From positions 15,085,863 to 15,149,862 of the forward strand of contig OX419339.1 of the NCBI GenBank assembly GCA_948470475.1: a DNA stretch of 64,000 nt, in the 5' to 3' direction. Each line of letters starts with the position of its first letter. Within the stretch, counting starts at the first letter, position 1. Both the position numbers and the translations under genes were made by a program. Below, in pieces: positions 36,395 through 48,531 of the stretch. The notes below the pieces were generated by a model. The model was not told the origin of the DNA, made no database searches, and saw nothing but the letters and a program-made list of their open reading frames with translations. This stretch comes from Galaxea fascicularis (taxonomy: Eukaryota; Cnidaria; Anthozoa; Scleractinia; Euphylliidae).

Positions 36395-36612
36395 GGTTGT
36401 TCGAAAGCCGATTAACGCTAATCCAGGATAAAAAATTAATCAAGGAGCTTATTTCTCTGTCCCCAAACCTTGTTCAATGCCGATGTTCTGCAAAATTTTA
36501 GATTAGTGGAATTCAATCCTGAAAAACAAAAAGCAGCGAAAACAACTTTCATCCAATGGTTAAAAACTGCAACTAAAGTTTACGCTAATCCTGGATTAGG
36601 TTAATCCGCTTG
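36388..36612. mobile_element. MITE with GGGCCCGGTTGTTCGAAAGC terminus
   Basis: Begins GGGCCCGGTTGTTCGAAAGC then CGATTAACGCTAATCCAGGAT; the right side carries the partial complement GCTAATCCTGGATTAGGTTAA near 36583-36605. The right terminus looks truncated. No coding sequence. Confidence 0.6.
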
Positions 36613-36750
36613 ATTTAACACCAAGATATTTCATTTGATCAATTTCTCTATTCCTACCACCTGTATGTTTGATCAAATAGGGCCATTATTGTAAGGAGGA
36701 AATAGATGATGATCACTGTTGGTATGTTAAAGAATTACTTCAACACTCTC

Positions 36751-36995
36751 TAATGGTCTGAAACTATCGGTGAACGCAGCATTTAACTATCCACATGCAC
36801 AAAAGCTAAATGTGTTTTCCAAAGAAGGTAGCTTGTGTTAATTTTAGTGAGTGAAAGAGTAACTTAAACTCTCACTAATGGTCCTAAACTATGGGTAAAC
36901 GCTGCATTTAACTATCCACTTGCACAAATGCTAAATGTTTTTTACTAAGGTAGCTTGTGCGGTTAATTATAGTGAGTGAACATAATCTCAAAACC
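36751..36995. repeat. 125-bp tandem duplication
   Basis: TAATGGTC begins at 36751 and again at 36876. Each copy continues through AACTATCCAC, GCACAAA and GGTAGCTTGTG to AGTGAGTGAA, with scattered substitutions. Confidence 0.75.
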
Positions 36996-38833
36996 ATGCA
37001 ACCACTGTGGAGGTTAGCCTAGTGGGCACTAAATCTCAATTGCTCACTAAAAGCTGCTAGATTCTTTAATCCACAAAGTTTCGTAACAAAATTAAAGGCA
37101 GAAGTTTCTTGTCCAAGCCAAAAGACAAGTTTAAACTGACGACTGTAATTATTTACTACTCAAAACTCTGTTATAATGGCATGATTGGAGTGTGCTGTTG
37201 ATTGTTCACTTAGTTAATAATGTCATCAGTCTTCAAAACTGCGAGAGACTTTCGACCCCCAGAGGTATAAATGTTCATCCGGCAGATAGTTCCATTAAGT
37301 TCACATAACTAAACACTGACAAATACAGGAAAACAAGTGCCTTTTTTAACCGATTATATTTTACAGATAGTGCTGCAGAGTCTAGACCAATTCCTGCACA
37401 GCAATCTTGCCTTCCTATACAAGGTTCTCATTCATTCACATTTATCAAGCAACAATAGTAACAATACATACATTAGTGAGAGCGATAGTATTGCTTACAA
37501 TGCTGGTAATTGCCAGTGAACATAATACTCCCCAAACTATCAGGGTTCATCAGTTAACGTCCATACACATGTCGAGAGAGAAGTTTGGTTTGATGTTTCT
37601 CAAGATTTTGGTCATTGATCCTTCAGTCACAATTCCTAAATGCCCACCTGGCTTCAACACACCTCAAAGACTCAAGTGGGTTTCTTACAACTGTTGCAGA
37701 AACTAAAATTTCTTATAATTATTTTCCACTTGGATGAGGCCCTTTTACAGTGTATGCTTACACAAGGTGCAAAGTAACTCTTATTCTAACTCATAGAATA
37801 TCCAAATTTGTTTGCCAGGCGTTTTTCACAATCCTGACTATCCTTTCAAAACGCCTTGTAAAAGGAAGAAGCGATGGAAGAAAATAATACCTGTGCTTTT
37901 CTGTTTTTTTGTATCTAGTGGCTCACTACTGTATGACCTTTGGTAAGCTGATAATATTCAATTTTCTTGTGTTAGGTGGTGCTCAAGACATTTCTTTGGA
38001 TAGAAGTTGTACATTCTTTTCTTTACAACCCGCTCACCTTGCTTAGTTTGGGTTACCTGAGTACTTTTGACTTTTTTGTTTTCCTTTTTATTTCATCCTT
38101 TGGGAGATGAAGATAGGGGGGGGGGGGGGGAGAGGGCTCTTGCCTTATGCAATTGAAATTATAACAAGGTCAGGTAAGAAAAAGAACGGAAGACAACGAA
38201 ATTTAACCATAACCTCTGATCGTAAGCTGCGGTGATCACATTTATTTAATATAGCGGCCTTATGCCTTGCCTCTATAGCCTATGCAACTGCATGAGTAGT
38301 GGACAGCCGCGACCCCCCCCCCCCCCCCCCCGGGATGGCGTTCAAGGCCGTTCTTACGATGGACGTCTACTTAAATAGGTAGATACCTGTGAAATATTTA
38401 GACCACTAGTGGACAGGGGTGTAACAAACCTACTCTCTCATAAGGGGGAATAGATTTGACAAACTGAAGACCAGGTGTCCTAGCGGTTGCAGTATAAAAT
38501 CTGTGGGTGTTAACTTGATATGCTTTGATACCTGGCAACCAGAAGCAAGGCTGTTGTTGAAATGACCTGGTGCACGTGAGCTGGATGAAGGTACCTTGGT
38601 GAATGAGCTGGCTACACCAAACCCTTAGTTCCACATGGGAGCTGAAACTACATAACAACTCACTTCCGCTGCATTTCCAGTGTAACTGAAATGAGCACTA
38701 AACCCTATGGTCGCCGTAAGGAATATTCCCACACTACTGGCATCATACGACACCAATTTTGCAGATATTGAAACATCTCGCTGTAGGCTAAGCATTCAAA
38801 TCTTTTGAGAAATCACTGTTTCTCTACTGCCTC
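36996..38833. other. Noncoding region downstream of RNF31
   Basis: Contains a poly-G tract near 38117-38130, a poly-C tract near 38312-38331, and a minus-strand AATAAA at 38246-38241 that could polyadenylate RNF31 about 590 bp past its stop. No other gene was recognised. Confidence 0.4.
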
Positions 38834-41592
38834 CTAATCGTCAAACAACGGTCCATGAGCGATGATGTCCTCCTCATCATCATTATCATCTTCATCGCTA
38901 TCAAAATCGTGTTCAATGTTTTCCTCAACTTCCAAGTCATCTTCATCATCAAGTATTCTCTTCCTGGGTGATTTACGTGGTAACGGAAGTTGCTGTTTTA
39001 CAGTCTACAGTGAGAAATTGAGAAAAGTGTTATGACATTTTAAGGGCGGTGGCCTGCAACTGATCCAATCGACAAAGTAGATCAGTCGTGGAAGAAGTGG
39101 TTTTATTTTCTTACCGAATAGGATTGTAACTGGGTCAATTTTTGCACACCAAGTCTATTAAAATATCAATAAATTTAAATACTCTTACTTAGCCAACCAA
39201 GAGTTCAGGTTTGCTAAAACGTCAGTCCAAATATGGGTGGCTACTAGTTGCGATATTATTTTTCATTACAATATAGTTGTCCAGAAGAATGGGAGGACAT
39301 TTCAGATCAGGATCAGGATAGAGAGATGGTACACAACATTGTTTCCCTGAAGTTCACTTCATGAAACTTGGCTTTCATTTAACGAAAGTAAAGGACAAAT
39401 CTTTACAAGTAAGGTAACCTGTTATCAGGCCCAATCTGGGCACTGCTCAGATATGTTCTCTGATGTTACAGTTAGCCCCTAGTTGTTTTATGTTTCCCAG
39501 GAGGTTATCACAGAGAAATGAAAATCGAGCATGATCGCAGGTTACAGTTAATAAGGTTACACTCACAGTCAGTAGAAGCTGTCTATAATTATCATCATTC
39601 ATTCTATTTGGCTTCGCTGGAGGATTCACAAAGCCACGTTGTAACACACGTGTTAGGTCAGCAGATGACATGATGTCAGCTGGGTCCAGCAAATTATCGT
39701 TTACCAGAACTACAAGATACTCCACATAATGTTTCCTGAAAAATGAAAATCAAACAGATGCAATAGTGATTCTCACAATTTGACAAAAACCATTGGAATT
39801 TTCCTCAAGTTCAGACATGTGCCTATAAATGCACTCATACAATATACTCTTATATTTCCATATCTAAACTTTTGGTTAATGAGCTGGGGTGCTGCATGCC
39901 AAACCAGATTAAATAAAATCAAAGCAAGTCAAAATAATTGCCTTCGGTGCATCTTCTTTGCAAACAAAAGAAGCACCATATACTTTACACTACTAGAAAT
40001 CTTAAAATTAGAGAACATTTTAAAATTAAAAAGTGCCTCCCTTGTGCATAAAATTCAATTCCACAAAAAGGAAACACCTCCTGCTCTCTATGATTTGGTT
40101 CAAATCGCTTCTGCAGTTCATAATTATAATACTAGATATGCCACTAATCAGAACCTAAATACGGGCCACCTTCTAGATCTAATTATGGCCTTGCAAGGTT
40201 CACAGTAGTGGTATCACAAATCTGGGAGGCAATAGCCATTGAAGTAAAGTGTCTGCCCCTTAATACTTTCAAAAAAGAATATAAACTTCTGCTACTAGAC
40301 AGTCACTGAATGAATTTCAATTATTATCTAGCTCTATTAATTAATTAATCTATTTTACCTATTTACCTGCCTTAAATAGTGATTACCTATGTGTATTTTG
40401 TAAATAACTCCCCCTCACTAGTACCTGCACTGTGGTAGTGGCCAACGCAAAAGCTCTGCTCCTTTAGTCACTATGCACTATTTCAATTAATGCCTAATGT
40501 ACATGTAAGCTACTTTTGTTTCTCTTTTTTTTTCTATTCTTCCACTAGTAAACTAATATTATGTTTGAATAAGTGTGAATAAACTGAAAACTGAAACTGA
40601 AAATGGTAAAGCATGATCGTTCAGGTTAGCATAATATACCAAAATGAGATAAAAATATGTTCAATACAGCATAGCAACATTAAGGGGGCTCGCAGCAGCT
40701 TTTTTTTGGCCTGGGGTGTACTTTCAGAAATCAAAATTTCTTAAAGATGACAAACTTTGATTTCCTTGAAACTTTTCTACGTATGAACAAAGTTTATTTT
40801 CTCATCAGTTTCCAAGCAGCAGTTGTTACCATAGCAACGTTATTGCAAGACTGCTTTAAACGGCTCAATTATCTCTAAATCCAGTCAAACACTTCCTAAT
40901 GAAACTTTGAGAGCGTAAACTACTCTAGTCCAACAACCTGTGGGCCATCTGTAAGAGCGTTTTCACTGAAATTGCAAAGAAATTTTTAAGGCTCGTTTTG
41001 TTCATTTCCGCATTTTTCTTCAAGCTTTTTGAAGAAATATGAAACTTTAGCACCATTTTTTCTCTGTCCAAAGAATTATCATCATAGAAAAACATTTTCA
41101 ATTCTCATTGAGCATCCTAGATGACTGTGATTGTATGATATTTAAGTCACAACGCACGTAATTTGCATAAATTCAAACTTAAATATCTTGTAACCACAGC
41201 CACCTTGGATGCTCAATGTCAGTTGAAAATGCTTTTCTATCACTATAATTCAGAGAAAAAATGGATGGTGTAAAAGTTTCATACTTCTTTGCTCAATAGA
41301 CATTTATGTAATAAATAAAACTAACATTAGATTGACTTAATGGCGGCGTTTTAAGTCAATGTAATGTTGTATACAAATTTAGTTTCATCAAGATACAACA
41401 GACAACTGACAAAAGATATACAGAGGAGGACTGGAAGAACTTGCTTTTGATAATTTGCCAGGGATAAATGTAACAGATTTGAGGAGGGCTGTTACACTTA
41501 AATTTGACCTGACAAAGACTTAATCATATGTAAAATGTAGCGCAAGTGTCAAGCTTCCCATTTGGAGCTTTCAGTTACATTTCCTAACAAAG

Positions 41593-41638
<46 letters not shown>

Positions 41639-42787
41639 TTATTACTTTTGGAGTGCTATTTACAAAGATAGATCAATAGTGCTTTAGAATCAATATCTAT
41701 AAATAATATCTCTATACAACTGCTAATAAAGTATCATAGTACATAACAGGTCTAAATAGCTATATAGAATTCATGCATTTAACCATTACTAAAACAATTG
41801 CCTAAAAAGAAATGTGTTAATTGACTTACTGAAAATTTCTACAGATGCAATAGTGCACAGATGCATTTGATATATTTTGCGGTGCTGCCTGAAATGTGCA
41901 CCCACCCAGGGTGGCCAGCATCTTACCCCTGGGTGACTCTAATATAATGCCTGAGTTGGATCTGAGATTATATGAGGATTTAATAGTTAAAAGACTGCTG
42001 ACACATGCAGGTAAAGCCATCTACCTTCCAAGTTCAATATTTACAATTAACATTCAGTAAGAAATAAAACTGCAAGAAATTTTCTTTAACACTCACCCAC
42101 AAAGCCCAGCATGTCCATCTGGGACATCAGCTCCACACTCAGCATCTACCAAGCCATCCTCCGTCTCCTTCTGCTCCTTAACCTTACACTGTAAAGGTGC
42201 AGCAGCTGCTGCTGCTCCAGGAGCAGCCTCGTCATCAGAGGCATTTCCTGCATATGTCAAAAACCAGGAATTCTCAAGTCACACACTTAAGTGGCCTCTA
42301 ATAATCACAGGGGGAGTTTACATGATAGGGTTGTCACTCATCTGGATAAAGAAGGTTTTTGCAAGACCACAAACCTACTTTCACTGACCATCAAGGATAC
42401 GTCCTTTGTAGATAAAGCTGTTGAGGATGTCACACAAATATATGCCATTTATAAAACTTCTTTGCCAACAGCAAATGAACACTGCCGGAGATCTAACAGC
42501 TAGTAGTATCCAAAAATAAAATTCGAAGACTTTGAGGTAGAATTCAACTTTCCCAAACTTGATGCGAAATTCCCCAACTTCTACCTGACCATTAAAAATG
42601 CTTCCTCGAAGAAAAAAAGATAAGGCTTACCTTGACCCTCAGGAGGTTCAGTGTTGTATTCTACATCATTATCATGCAAAAGTTGCTGAAGTTCTGCTGG
42701 ACTGCGATCTCGAAGGTAGAAGTAACAGTCTCGTGGATGGTGTGCATGTAACCCTCTTACAGTACAATGTTCAGATACAAGGCAATT
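38834..42787 (-). CDS. RNF31: RNF31 exons 18-21: linear-chain determining domain and acidic tail
   Basis: Exon 18 (42631-42787) has [12 protein letters not shown], including the Arg-Asp pair that positions acceptor ubiquitin in human HOIP. Exons 19 (42097-42247) and 20 (39567-39735) have [21 protein letters not shown] and LLDPADI, matching the LDD. Exon 21 (38834-39004) adds RKSPRKR and then a strongly acidic stretch of about 40 residues to a TAG stop; vertebrate HOIP ends near the basic motif, so the acidic part is extra. Confidence 0.9.
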
Positions 42788-45700
42788 CTGGAAGGCAAAT
42801 GTTCAGTTATTATAATATCACTCCATTCAATGAGAGCCTAGCATCTGATCGGATGCCAGCTCCAAAGCAATAAGACAGGTCTACCCTGTTTTCAATTACA
42901 AGCTGTTTCCAAGTCTCAGGTTTACTGCTGTTTGTTGTCTTAAATGCCAAGATAAGTTGGCAAGTCTTTCAACTTTAACCTTCTGATAGTTCCTTAAAAC
43001 GCCTTCCAACAGCATAAAAAAAAAACGTCTCTACAATTATTCTTTGGATTTGGTATTCTCACTGCCACCACTAGACCTTCAAGCAACTAATTCTAATGTA
43101 AACAGTGGAATCCTAATGTGTTGAAACTTCTGATTCTTCAAACCAAAGTCATTTCCCTTGGATTTGCTTTGGTCCAACACTGCACAATTTTACCCCGAAT
43201 TTCTCGCACCCTTAAAATTTTCAAAACTCTGGATATTTGGAATGAATTTGTGGCTTCCTTTCAAAAATTTACATTTGATTGCTCGCGAGCTTTGAAAATT
43301 TTGGAACAAACCACAAATGGGTCCTAGCCCCATGCACTCCTGTATGCAATTAACAAGTTCCAGGGAGAAAGTGGCAAATCTGTAATGCCATTCATACACA
43401 GTCAAGAGTCAAGAACTACCTGATCAAAGCTCCTTCGTTTAATTGAAAAGAAGCAAGAGCTTATCACTCGTCATTTTAGTTGAGTGATTAACTGTAAATG
43501 TTCTTTTTTTTACTGCAGGCTTGTGATACAGTAAATGGAAGGAAATGCAGACAGCAGCCCACGTAAAATTAACAAATGTGTGATACAGTACTGGTTTTTG
43601 TGCCGCTATAAATTGGCTTAAATCTTAAAATTTATGTTTTGTTTGGAAAGACAAAGAAAATGTCTGTTATGTTTGTAAATAAAGATGGTACATGTATAAA
43701 CTAGAGTGCCATAACATTGTTGTCTCCCTTCTTGTTTCTTATAAAACAATACAAGGGTAAGTGAGTGATGCATATGAAAGAAATCATATGTGAACTGCAG
43801 ATATGAAATCAAATGAAGAATGATCGTCGCAGTTGTGTTCGCAATTTTTACAATTTTACAAAGCAGGTCAATTTTTGGGTTCATATGTTCCAGTGAAAGA
43901 TATGTAAGTGAGTGATGCATATGAAAGAAATCATATGTGAACTGCGGATATGAAATCAAATGAAGGTGTCATTAGATAAGCCACTTTCGATTGTCCTAAG
44001 TATTGTACTAAGTATTGTTGTATCATTTTTAGCTGCAAATTGTATGAAAAATGCAGCTGGGAGTGGTGCTTTGTCAGTATCTACCCCCCCTGGAAGGTCA
44101 ATGGAAATTCCAAGTGGAAGGGAGGTAGCAAAAGCAAAAATGTTAAAAAGAAAGTATGGAGCTAAATATATTGGAATTTCCAGAGGGGTGAGGGGTGCAA
44201 ACCAAAAAACCTTCCGTGGGAGGGTTATGGATATTTTTCAGAATAAATACACAATACCATTAAATGCCTACCTGTCCATGGGGATTAAGGAATGGGTTGT
44301 AGCATCCACTGCAGAATTCATGTGGGCACATGGCACATTTGAAGTGCATGCACCCTCCCTTGGAAAGGTCATACCGATACTTGCAGCCTGGGCAAACTAA
44401 TAAAATGATAAAAAACACCATTGAAAAAGTACATGTATGAGATAATGAAAAGAAAAGGCTGGAGTAACTAGCAGAACAGGTCAAAAAGTAATTATCCAAA
44501 GTCAAGAGCAGGGGCGCTTTCCATTTACACACTGGTCACTTAAACGTCAAAACTCTACGATCAAACTTGCCTCCTGCCTTACTCAACTGGAAACCGTAGT
44601 ATCTCTTGGATGTATTTGTTTTTGGGTCCTCTTTGCTGTTCACACCCTAATTTGAACAAGGTTTGTACACTGTACTGTACACTTGTAGCACACAACTAGT
44701 TCCTTTGCCAATATTGTTACGGCCCCTGATGAAGTCTGTGTGATCAGAGGAAAGCAGTGAGATAATAAACAAAGGCGACAAGATATTTCTTGCAAAAAAT
44801 TAGAGCACACCACATTTCAAATTGCAGTGAGAGGTTTACGTGTCCACAGAGTTATTCAGTTTGCAGCTTGATGTATGTTTAAAATATTGAGGATCCATTA
44901 CCAGGATTCATGATAGGAAATAAGTAAAAGCATTTCCTGGTAAAACGTTTTAAAAAAGACTACGAGCTTTCGACAGACTGAACTGCTGTCTTCAGTGGAT
45001 AAAAACCTGTGAAGAATAAAAGCGAAAGAAATTTAAATATATCGGGAAATTCGCATAAATTAAGGATAAAAACATGTGCTAAAAAGAATGTGAAAAGATG
45101 CCGAAAGCTTTGCTTTCTTCTTTAGAGATGTTGTGATTAGGCAAAGAAGCCCTTAAGAGGATCGCATTCTTTGCCTAATCACAACATCTCTAAAGAAGAA
45201 AGCAAAGCTTTACATGAGTTAAAGAAAGACCGCTCCAGAGTTATCATGAAAGCTGATAAAGGAAATTGCCTCGTTGTGTTGGATAGAGAAGAATACGACA
45301 GCAAAATGGAGTCTCTCCTTGTGGACCGAAGTACCTATGAACTTGTCACAAGATCTCTGTTCGGTCGAATTGAGCGTGAATTGAACGCAACGCTCCTGAA
45401 CTTAAAGAGACAACAAAAGATTGATGACTATACATATTTCAAACTAAGATCTACCGATGGCATTCCACCAGCGATCCGCGGTTCCATTAAAAACCACAAA
45501 GATGGCTACCCTCTCAGACCTATCGTGACTTGCATTGGCTCCGCTCTTTACAACACTTCTAAGTTTCTCACTGACATCCTTGCACTGATCCAAAACCGTA
45601 ATGGATTTTCAGTTGCTAATTCACAGGAGTTCTCTAATGAGATAGCCGACGTTAACATCCAAGATGACGAATCTATGGTTTCCTTTGATGTGGTGTCTCT

Positions 45701-48475
45701 ATTCACCGCCATCCCTGTCGACAAAGCTTGCGACTATATCAGAAAGAAATTGGAGGATGATCCGTCTCTCCACTCCAGAACCAACTCAGACATTGAGGAC
45801 ATAATATCCTTATTGAATTTTGTGTTGTCCAATAATTACTTTGTCTACAACGACACCATCTACAAACAAATCCACGGTTGCGCCATGGGTCGCCCCGTCA
45901 GCCCTGTAGTAGCCAACTTATGCATGGAAGAAATCGAAAAAACAGCAATTAATGGGACTACTGTCTCGCCCAAATTTTGGAAGCGGTATGTAGATGACAG
46001 TTTTTGCATTATTAAGAGTGATGCCGTTGCTTCCTTCCATGATTCTTTGAACTCAATTGATCAGCATATTTCTTTCACCATCGAACACGAGTCCAATGGC
46101 CAACTACCCTTTCTTGACACCCTCATCTCGCGTGATAACGGAAACCTTTTGGTTGACATCTACCGCAAACCCACACATATAGATAGATATCTTGACTTTC
46201 ATTCACACCACGACAGAAAACATAAAATCAGCACCGCTGAGACACTCCTGCATAGAGCTCTGAATCTCCCCAAAACACAAGTAGGAAAGACCCGTGAAAC
46301 TTCTCGTGTTTGTGCCGCTTTACACTCCAACGGCTATCCCACAAAAATCGCCGCCGATGTTATAAGGAAGAAAACGAGGCCTCTACCACCTATACCCACT
46401 CCAGAGGAGTTGGTCGGTATGTTCTTTAAATGGGCCGAGCCAACAAACCGGCGCAACTTTGCAGTCCTTCCCTACATTAAAGGCATCACGGAACCTCTAA
46501 CAAGAATCCTCAAGGAACACGACATCCAAGTCACCAGCAGACCGGTAAAAACTTTACAACAGCATTTCCCTATCCCTAAGTTTCGACCTGCCGAAGACGA
46601 CCAGTGCAATGTCATTTATAAAATTCCATGCGCATCTTGCCCCTGGAACTACATCGGCGAAACTAAAAGATCCTTTACTACTAGGAGAAAAGAACACATG
46701 AGGAACTTAAAGCATTGTTCTAAAGGCTCAAATGTCGCAAAACATGCAGGGACTTTTAATCATGTTATTGACTTCAACAACTCTAAAATCATTGACAAAG
46801 CGAACAACCGGAATAGAAAGACATTGGAGTCATGGCACACGGCAAAAACTGTTGGGGCGGGCAATAATTCGTGCCCGCTCCCAAGACAATATCACATTCT
46901 CTTAAAGAAACACTAATTTTTCTTCGGCATCTTTTCACATTCTTTTTAGCACATGTTTTTATCCTTAATTTATGCAAATTTCCCGATATATTTAAATTTC
47001 TTTCGCTTTTATTCTTCACACGTTTTTATCCGTTGAAGACAGCAGTTCAGTCTGTCGAAAGCTCATAGTCTTTTTTAAAACGTTTTACCAGAGAACGCTT
47101 TTACTTACTTCCTTGATGTATGTTGTTCCATTGTATATGGTGAGTTAAGTTTTTTTTTCCATTTACTTCCTAGTTTAATGTCGCGGATAATTAATGGGAC
47201 AACAATGTACCTATTCCATTCATTTTAAGATGGGCTGCCAAACCAGCAGCTTGGAATTCTGGATCATTTGCTTCCTTCCAGGCTGCAAACTGCTCACATG
47301 AGATGCCCTCATGTTGGTCTTCCCACTGTTTGTGCACAAGAACAATATTGAAAAAGTTAGAGTACCTTCAAATAATCAATCTTTTGTTATGTTTGTTACG
47401 GCTGGTGCTTTGTTCCAGCTTCTGACGGTTCAGCATGCATTATTAGGTGCATTATCTTAACCCCAGTGTTTACAAGGAAATGCCTGATAAAAGAACCTAA
47501 CAAAGTTTGACTTTCCTAACATAGCTGCCTCCTTACAATACTTTCACACTCCTGAGGAAAGAAAGAAAATGAATAAAAAAGAGAAGCTTGGATAAATTCT
47601 ACAATGCCTCCTGTATCCCCTAGCAGCTCTCACAGATCACACCTAGTCTATGCCAAAAGTCTGGCTATGGCTCTGCTATTAAGGTAATTCCTCTGAATTG
47701 CATTGCGCATCCTTACTGCCCATAATTTCTTGCGTCAGCAGTGTGTGCATGAGCGTGTGCATGTTCAAAACACTGCAGGTTTTCTGAAGGACTGATCTCC
47801 TACAAATAGGTAAATGGCGATTTTCTCCCAAATGAGTATGGGGACCGATGGTTTTTATTTCCCATATTGAAAGAAAATGCAATTCTCCATGACATATCCA
47901 GATTTGAAGAATTTTTCATTGTCCAGTTTTTCATTCTTCAGCGAAGATCTCCTTTATGATGACACCATTGAAGCTTCAATGGTAAAGCACAGATGCAAAA
48001 AACACGACTAATCTTTCATTACTTCATTTTTTCTTCACCTTTGAGAGGTTAGACTTCGACCATTATGTGGTTTTGGCAAACTAAAAACCTATATCCCATT
48101 GCTTCTGTCCTGTTTTTGTAAATTATAGAGTGTCGGAACACTTTCGGCTATCTGCATAAACTGCGCTAACAATTTACCAAAGTTGGTATAACCTAAAGCC
48201 TCAAAGCATGAAAACGGACACGAGGACCCTCTCTTTTTATTGCATTTCTTTGATGTTCTTGATGCTGACAACCACGCGGCAAAACTTCAAATAAAATCTA
48301 TTGTGACTTTTATTTCTGGAGAATGACCTTAAGCATATCACTAGTGAGTGATGTATCGTATGAACTGCGGAAATGAAGTCAAATGAAGACTGATCCTTGC
48401 AGTTGTGTATGCAATTATATGCAATTGCATAAAGAAGCCTAAAAAAAATTCAGGACTTCAATGGGGTTTGAACTG

Positions 48476-48531
<56 letters not shown>

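Larger units (their letters stand above)
44867..47124 (+). mobile_element. Penelope-like retroelement with inverted terminal repeats and 13-bp target duplication
   Basis: The element (about 44880-47111) is flanked by the direct repeat CTTGATGTATGTT at 44867-44879 and 47112-47124. Its outer ends, about 44911-45108 and about 46920-47116, are inverted copies of each other over nearly 190 bp, an inverted pseudo-LTR arrangement. The reading frame between is intact. It sits antisense in the RNF31 intron between exons 16 and 17, leaving the exon junctions undisturbed. Confidence 0.85.

Noticed and set aside
41593..41638. CRISPR-like regular array
   Set aside because: It is a plain trinucleotide microsatellite with no spacers, in a eukaryotic intron.
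43960..44400. 146-codon plus-strand frame
   Set aside because: It overlaps the RNF31 RING2 exon in antisense and the SINE-like repeat; no protein motif is present.
48454..48525. Functional tRNA-Thr gene
   Set aside because: It folds as a tRNA but has C at position 33 and is embedded in SINE sequence repeated elsewhere.
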